A stretch of DNA of 64,000 nucleotides. Source: Mesorhizobium shangrilense (GTDB lineage: Bacteria; Pseudomonadota; Alphaproteobacteria; Rhizobiales; Rhizobiaceae). The DNA lies in NCBI RefSeq assembly GCF_028826155.1, contig NZ_JAQGPN010000001.1, positions 1,803,501-1,867,500 on the forward strand. Direction: 5' to 3'. A model generated the notes under the pieces. The model saw only the letters and a program-made list of their open reading frames with translations. It ran no database searches and had not been told where the DNA came from. A program made the translations under genes and the position numbers. Below, piece after piece: positions 60,101 to 64,000 of the stretch; position 1 is the first letter of the stretch; every line of letters begins with the position of its first letter.

Positions 60101-62020
60101 TCACACCGGCGAGATGATCGGTATTCCGGTCAGCTTGATGATCGGGCTCTTCAGTTCATTCACGACGCCGGCCATGCTCGACGTCATCACCCCGGAGGTG
60201 GCCTGAATGAGCAGACCGGAGGTGAGATTCATCGACAGGCCGGACGTCGACGTCATGGACATCCCGGCGGTCGAGTTCATCGCCATCGCGGATGTCAGGT
60301 TGAGCGCCGATGTCGCGGTCACATTGATGACGGGTGAGGTGATGTCGATCGAAGCCGGCGTCATCACGATGGTGCTGGCGCCGACTGTCATCGAGATCTG
60401 CATGCCGGCCGTGATGTTGAGCTGCATCCCGACATCGAGCTTGTCGATCACGCCGATGTTGGTGGTGCGGTTCATGCCGACCTTGCGCCGTTCGTCATTC
60501 TCGATCTTCGATTCCAGGTCGCGCTGGGCGTGCAGGCGGACGAGCTCGTCGCCTGTCGTATCGTCCATCATGATCTCGTTGTAGCCCGGGCCGTAGGGGG
60601 TCGACTGGGATTTCCAGCCGGCCTTGTTCTTCTCGGACGGAAGGTCATAGGGCGGCATGTTGTTGTCGTTGTAGACGCAGCCGATGACGATGGGCTGGTC
60701 CGGGTCGCCCTCCAGGTGGTCGACGATCACCTCCATGCCGACGCGCGGGATGAAGATGCCGCCCCAGTTCTGGGAGGCCCAGACCTGGCCGACGCGGACC
60801 CGCATCGACTGATCTTCGGCGCGGTCCCAGTGGAAGCGGACCAGGATGCGCCCGTACTCGTCGCAATCGATGTCGCCGTCGCCGACGACGGTTGCCGTCT
60901 GCGGGCCGTGCACGTGGGGCATCGGCGTCACGATGGGCGGGGCGTAGGCGCGCTTGCTGCTCATCAGCTCATGGCTGCCATGATAGCCCTCCTGGTCGAG
61001 CCGGCCGGTCGACCCGTAGTACTGGGCGGAGTAGGAGTGCGTCGCGCGCAGGATCAGGTATTCCTGGTTGTGGTCCGTATTGGGATGATCGGCCAGCGTC
61101 ACCAGATAGCCGGGCGGGCAGGTGACGCAGTTGCCCGAGGCGAAGAAATGCTGGTCAGCGGCCTGCTCGCTTTCGAGCCACCAATTGGCCAGCTTCTTGC
61201 CGTCCTCCTGCTTTTCATATTTGCCGGGGAAATCGAACATCTCCAGTTCGCCGTTCCCGTGGTCGGAGGCATTCGACTTCTCGGCGCGCAACTCGGTCGT
61301 CGGCTTCTTGAAGTCATACTCCTCCAGCGTCGCCTTGCCCGAGGTGAACCGCCGTTCCGGGCGCCAGACATTGAAATGCTCGGCGTCGCGCCAGTGTTCC
61401 TGCTCGGTGGGGACATATTTGCGGGTCGAGCCGGGCACGTCGCCGTAGGCCGAGGCTCCATCGCCCATGACGAGCGTGTGCTTTCCCTTCTCGTGGAGGA
61501 AATGGTAGCTGATGCCGTTCTCCTCCATCAGCCGGCAGACGAAGGCCATGTCGCTTTCGCGATACTGGACGCAGTATTCCTTGACCGGATAGTCCTCCGT
61601 CAGGACCTGACGGTACTCGGCAAAACCGGAGTTCGCATCGAAAATGTCGGCGATGATCTGAGGCGCGGTCTTGTCATGGAAGATGAGGCAGTTGGTGCGC
61701 TTCGACATCATCCACAGCCAGGGGCGCAGGATGAGCCTGTAGACAAAGTCCTTGTCTTCGATCCCGATCAGCTGGACTTCAGTGAGGATGCCGTCGAAGT
61801 GGCGAGGGTCGCCGCCAACTGGCTTCAACGTCACCGTGCAGTTGCGGCCGATCGCACGGTCGAAGTTCGGCTCGATCTTGTGGCTGATCGCCTCCACCCT
61901 GTATTCGAACAGATCGCTCATGGCTTCGATGCCGTCGAAGCGGCGAAGAACGAGCTCGTTCTCTTCAAGCGGCGTATGAAGTTCGCCGTAGCGCCGATCC
62001 TGTTTGTACGGGCTGGCCAT
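60101..62020 (-). CDS. vgrG: Type VI secretion tip protein VgrG (TssI)
   Basis: VgrG (639 residues) forms the spike of the T6SS. The gp27-like base (LVLRRFDGIEAMSDLFEYRV), the OB-fold gp5-like part (VRVGQVWASQNWGGIFIPRV, GMEVIVDHLEGDPDQPIVIG, NNMPPYDLPSEKN) and the beta-prism are present. The C-terminal ~130 residues repeat a hydrophobic Thr/Ser-rich beta unit (ITAGMQISMTVGASTIVMTP, MNSTAGMSMTSTSGLSMNLT). No extra C-terminal effector domain is seen after residue 639. It is divergent from the OmpA-family gene. The cargo must be attached through other genes outside the window. Confidence 0.95.
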   Translation of the reverse strand: MASPYKQDRRYGELHTPLEENELVLRRFDGIEAMSDLFEYRVEAISHKIEPNFDRAIGRNCTVTLKPVGGDPRHFDGILTEVQLIGIEDKDFVYRLILRPWLWMMSKRTNCLIFHDKTAPQIIADIFDANSGFAEYRQVLTEDYPVKEYCVQYRESDMAFVCRLMEENGISYHFLHEKGKHTLVMGDGASAYGDVPGSTRKYVPTEQEHWRDAEHFNVWRPERRFTSGKATLEEYDFKKPTTELRAEKSNASDHGNGELEMFDFPGKYEKQEDGKKLANWWLESEQAADQHFFASGNCVTCPPGYLVTLADHPNTDHNQEYLILRATHSYSAQYYGSTGRLDQEGYHGSHELMSSKRAYAPPIVTPMPHVHGPQTATVVGDGDIDCDEYGRILVRFHWDRAEDQSMRVRVGQVWASQNWGGIFIPRVGMEVIVDHLEGDPDQPIVIGCVYNDNNMPPYDLPSEKNKAGWKSQSTPYGPGYNEIMMDDTTGDELVRLHAQRDLESKIENDERRKVGMNRTTNIGVIDKLDVGMQLNITAGMQISMTVGASTIVMTPASIDITSPVINVTATSALNLTSAMAMNSTAGMSMTSTSGLSMNLTSGLLIQATSGVMTSSMAGVVNELKSPIIKLTGIPIISPV

Positions 62021-62208
62021 GAGTGCACCCCCTGCTTCAAACCCGGTCCCATGCGGCCCTGTCCGAGCCGGCGTATCTTGCGGTCAGATCGTCATTACTT
62101 CTTTCATAGAGCGTTCGCCGCGCGGTGTCATGACGTTTGCATTGTCGTCAATTGTTGATTGTTGAACAAGTTCACCGCGCTGCAGGATGCGTCCTTGTTG
62201 CCCTATTG

Positions 62209-62238
62209 TTGACACGATCATCAGCGCGGACCTATTCT
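62209..62238 (+). promoter_or_regulatory. Sigma-70-like promoter of the OmpA-family gene
   Basis: TTGACA at 62209-62214 and TATTCT at 62233-62238 with an 18-nt spacer fit a housekeeping promoter, about 50 nt before the ATG at 62287. The surrounding 62100-62240 is AT-rich compared with the rest of the window. Confidence 0.6.
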
Positions 62239-62286
62239 ATTCAGGCCCGTTTCTCAAAGTTCGGCTTGTCACGATGGAGGCACGTC

Positions 62287-62820
62287 ATGCGGGTTCCATT
62301 GAGTGTATTGCTGTTCACCAGCGCGCTGGCGGCTACGCCTGCCTTGGGGCAATCCACGCAAACCTCCAAGGACATCATCGAATTCTTCGCAGCAGCTGCC
62401 GATCTCGGCGCGTCGCGCGGAATTTGCGTGGGCACGGAAGAAGAGTGCAAGGCCAAGGCCTCGGCGCAGGTCACTCCGGCGCAAACCGGTCTCGACATGC
62501 TCATCAACTTCGACCTCGACTCGTCCGACCTGACCCCTGACGCACGGACGAAGCTCGGCGAGTTCGCCAAGGCTCTGAGCGACAACCGGCTCAAATCACA
62601 CTCGTTCCTGGTCGAGGGCTACACGGACGCGTCGGGTTCGGCCCAGTACAATGACGGCCTGTCGGAGCGGCGCGCTCAGTCCGTCACCACATTTCTGCTG
62701 GCCAACGGAATCGAAGAATCCCGCGTTACCGCTGTGGGTAAGGGCGAGACCAACCCCCGGGTTGCGGATCCTTATGATCCGGTCAACCGGCGCGTCGAAA
62801 TGCGGATCAATCTGCAATAG
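62287..62820 (+). CDS. OmpA family protein, T6SS-linked
   Basis: The 177-residue protein has a signal peptide (MRVPLSVLLFTSALAATPAL) and a C-terminal OmpA-like peptidoglycan-binding domain (INFDLDSSDLTPDARTKLGE, LVEGYTDASGSAQYNDGLSE, RRAQSVTTFLLANGIEESRV). The Asp in GYTDASG and Arg in NRRVEM make the diaminopimelate site. It could anchor a structure to the cell wall beside the T6SS; no T6SS-specific motif is seen. The ATG at 62287 fits the signal peptide; the longer frame from 62137 does not. A strong terminator follows. Confidence 0.88.
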   Translation: MRVPLSVLLFTSALAATPALGQSTQTSKDIIEFFAAAADLGASRGICVGTEEECKAKASAQVTPAQTGLDMLINFDLDSSDLTPDARTKLGEFAKALSDNRLKSHSFLVEGYTDASGSAQYNDGLSERRAQSVTTFLLANGIEESRVTAVGKGETNPRVADPYDPVNRRVEMRINLQ

Positions 62821-62841
62821 CGCCGGCCGCGCGGCTGCCAC

Positions 62842-62874
62842 AAAGGCGTCCACCCCGATGGACGCCTTTTTTCT
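62842..62874 (+). terminator. Rho-independent terminator after the OmpA-family gene
   Basis: AAAGGCGTCCA (62842-62852) and TGGACGCCTTT with a 6-nt loop make an 11-bp stem followed by T6 (TTTTTT) before tssA. Confidence 0.88.
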
Positions 62875-62889
62875 TAACGGGACGGATCC

Positions 62890-64000
62890 ATGCGGTTCGA
62901 CGACATAGCAGAGGCGATTTCCGAAGCCGATCCCTGCGGTCCCGATCTCGACGAGGAGGGGGACGAGGCCTACCTGAACTACGTGCTTTCCGCGGCGGGG
63001 CGCATTCCCGAGAGCTTCTACCAGAAGGACCCGAACTCCCCGGTCAACGACGCGCGCTACGTTCCGTTCGACCGGACGAAGGTCGACCTCAAGTCGGAGA
63101 TCAAGTCGGTCGCCGCACTTCTCGCCCGCACCAAGGATCTTCGTCTGCTCGCGCTCGAGGCGCGCTTCCAGTGTCTTGCCGGGCAGGTGGTCGGCTTCTG
63201 CGAATGCCTGCAAGGCATGGCCAGGCTGGTCGGCAGCCGCTGGGACGGGGTGCATCCGCGCGGCGCCGACGGCGATTTCACGCTGCGCCAGAACACGATC
63301 TCCGGCCTGGATGATCAGACATCGGTCCTGTTGCCGCTTGGCTATGCGCCGCTTGTCAACAGCAGAAAGATCGGAGCGGTCAGTCTTCGCGACTATCTCG
63401 TCGCAACGGGCGAGGTTCAGCCGCGCCCCGACGACCGGCAGGTAGGCGTCTCCGATGTGCTCGAAGCGATCCAGCAGGCGGACAACAGGGTGACGATCGA
63501 AGCGCTCGACCAGGCGGTGAATGCAGCCGCGCGGGCGCTCCGCGACATCGACGCGAATTTCATCGAGGCTGCCGGTCACGCGTCCCGCCCGAGCCTCGAC
63601 AATCTGCAGAAGGTGCTCGGACAGATCCGCACGCTCATCCGTGCGGCGGTTCCGGAATTGGCGCTGGAGGCAGAGGAGGCGGAGCAGGCGAAGCCCGATA
63701 CGGGGGGCGCTGAGACGGGCGACGTTGCGCTGCCGTCTGCCGGGACCGCCGCCCCGCCGGCCGCCGTCATCGCGCTCTCGGATCATGCCGAGGCGAGCGC
63801 GGCCCTGCTGGCTGCCGAGCAGTATTTCGCTCGGGCCGAGCCTTCGTCGCCCGCTCTCATCCTGATCCACCAAGCGCGCATGCTGGTCGGCAAGTCGCTG
63901 GTGGAAGCGCTGGAAATGCTGATGCCGGAAGGGGCGGCCAAGGCGATGATCACCTTCAGCGGCGGGCACCCGTTCCAACTGGACATGGGCCGCATGAAGG
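62890..64000 (+). CDS. tssA: Type VI secretion protein TssA (ImpA family), C-terminus beyond window
   Basis: This is the first 370 codons of TssA, the T6SS protein that primes tail-tube/sheath polymerisation and caps the sheath distal end. The N-terminal ImpA domain (ISEADPCGPDLDEEGDEAYL; WDGVHPRGADGDFTLRQNTI) and PVNDARYVPFDRTKVDLKSE are typical. The middle Ala/Glu-rich segment (residues ~255-290) is a linker and the C-terminal domain (SSPALILIHQARMLVGKSLV) is beginning. It starts 16 nt after the terminator, so its promoter must be very close or read-through occurs. The window ends in the C-terminal domain. Confidence 0.93.
   Translation, partial: MRFDDIAEAISEADPCGPDLDEEGDEAYLNYVLSAAGRIPESFYQKDPNSPVNDARYVPFDRTKVDLKSEIKSVAALLARTKDLRLLALEARFQCLAGQVVGFCECLQGMARLVGSRWDGVHPRGADGDFTLRQNTISGLDDQTSVLLPLGYAPLVNSRKIGAVSLRDYLVATGEVQPRPDDRQVGVSDVLEAIQQADNRVTIEALDQAVNAAARALRDIDANFIEAAGHASRPSLDNLQKVLGQIRTLIRAAVPELALEAEEAEQAKPDTGGAETGDVALPSAGTAAPPAAVIALSDHAEASAALLAAEQYFARAEPSSPALILIHQARMLVGKSLVEALEMLMPEGAAKAMITFSGGHPFQLDMGRMK

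Noticed and set aside
60530..62158. 542-codon plus-strand frame opposite vgrG
   Set aside because: VgrG is unmistakable, and the frame is a codon-position shadow caused by high GC.
1..64000. tRNA, rRNA, insertion sequences, phage genes or a defence system
   Set aside because: No cloverleaf, rRNA segment, transposase, integrase or restriction/toxin motif was seen on either strand.

Overview
The window is GC-rich, densely coded DNA from an alphaproteobacterium of the order Hyphomicrobiales (Rhizobiales), most likely a Mesorhizobium/Phyllobacteriaceae-type organism. The evidence is a lophotrichous rhizobial-style flagellar regulon: visN/visR master regulators, rem/ftcR, motC, motE, flaF, flbT, a short FlgD, a FlgJ without muramidase domain, and four tandem flagellin genes. 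A type III lysine/ornithine decarboxylase and a rhizobial-type palindromic repeat inserted inside an open reading frame point the same way.

Region 1 (1-13300) is ordinary chromosome: a class I aminotransferase cut by the window edge, two GNAT acetyltransferases, a CDF metal exporter, an SDR dehydrogenase, a D-erythronate dehydrogenase (DenD)-like enzyme, a GST plus VOC pair, a peptide-deformylase-like protein that has lost two metal ligands, a NicO nickel/cobalt exporter with its DUF1007 partner, a LysR regulator overlapping an amidase, a lysine/ornithine decarboxylase with a long untranslated leader, and an SCP2-like protein.

Region 2 (13400-54740) is one nearly complete flagellar locus. 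The minus-strand arm (13417-48288) appears to hold operons flgJ-flgN-fliL-like; flhA-fliR-fliJ-like; flgE-flgK-flgL-flaF-flbT-flgD-fliQ; rem/ftcR; fliF-fliH-like-motB-motC-fliK-transglycosylase; four single flagellin units each ending in a hairpin terminator; flgB-flgC-fliE-flgG-flgA-flgI-motE-flgH-fliL-fliP; and DUF1217-flgF-fliI-orf. Divergent from it is the plus-strand operon motA-fliM-fliN-fliG-flhB-orf, followed by convergent visNR. Many genes overlap by ATGA, TTGA or TGATG, indicating translational coupling.

Two regulatory patterns stand out. First, an element CRCRCAAG-N10-TA(G/A) lies 26-43 nt upstream of the first gene of six flagellar operons (flhA, flgE, fliF, flgB, DUF1217, motA) and looks like a common class II promoter or activator site. 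Second, three of the four flagellin genes carry a conserved ~72-nt leader with several inverted repeats, including a compensatory change in one stem. It is a good candidate for an RNA element read by FlbT/FlaF or another post-transcriptional regulator.

Region 3 (55112-64000) contains a two-domain M16 peptidase and then the edge of a type VI secretion locus: a TagH-like FHA protein, a small VgrG-linked protein and VgrG on the minus strand, and an OmpA-family protein and TssA (cut by the window end) on the plus strand. No rRNA, tRNA, CRISPR array or insertion sequence was seen. All functional names are from reading motifs and synteny by eye; no database search was run.
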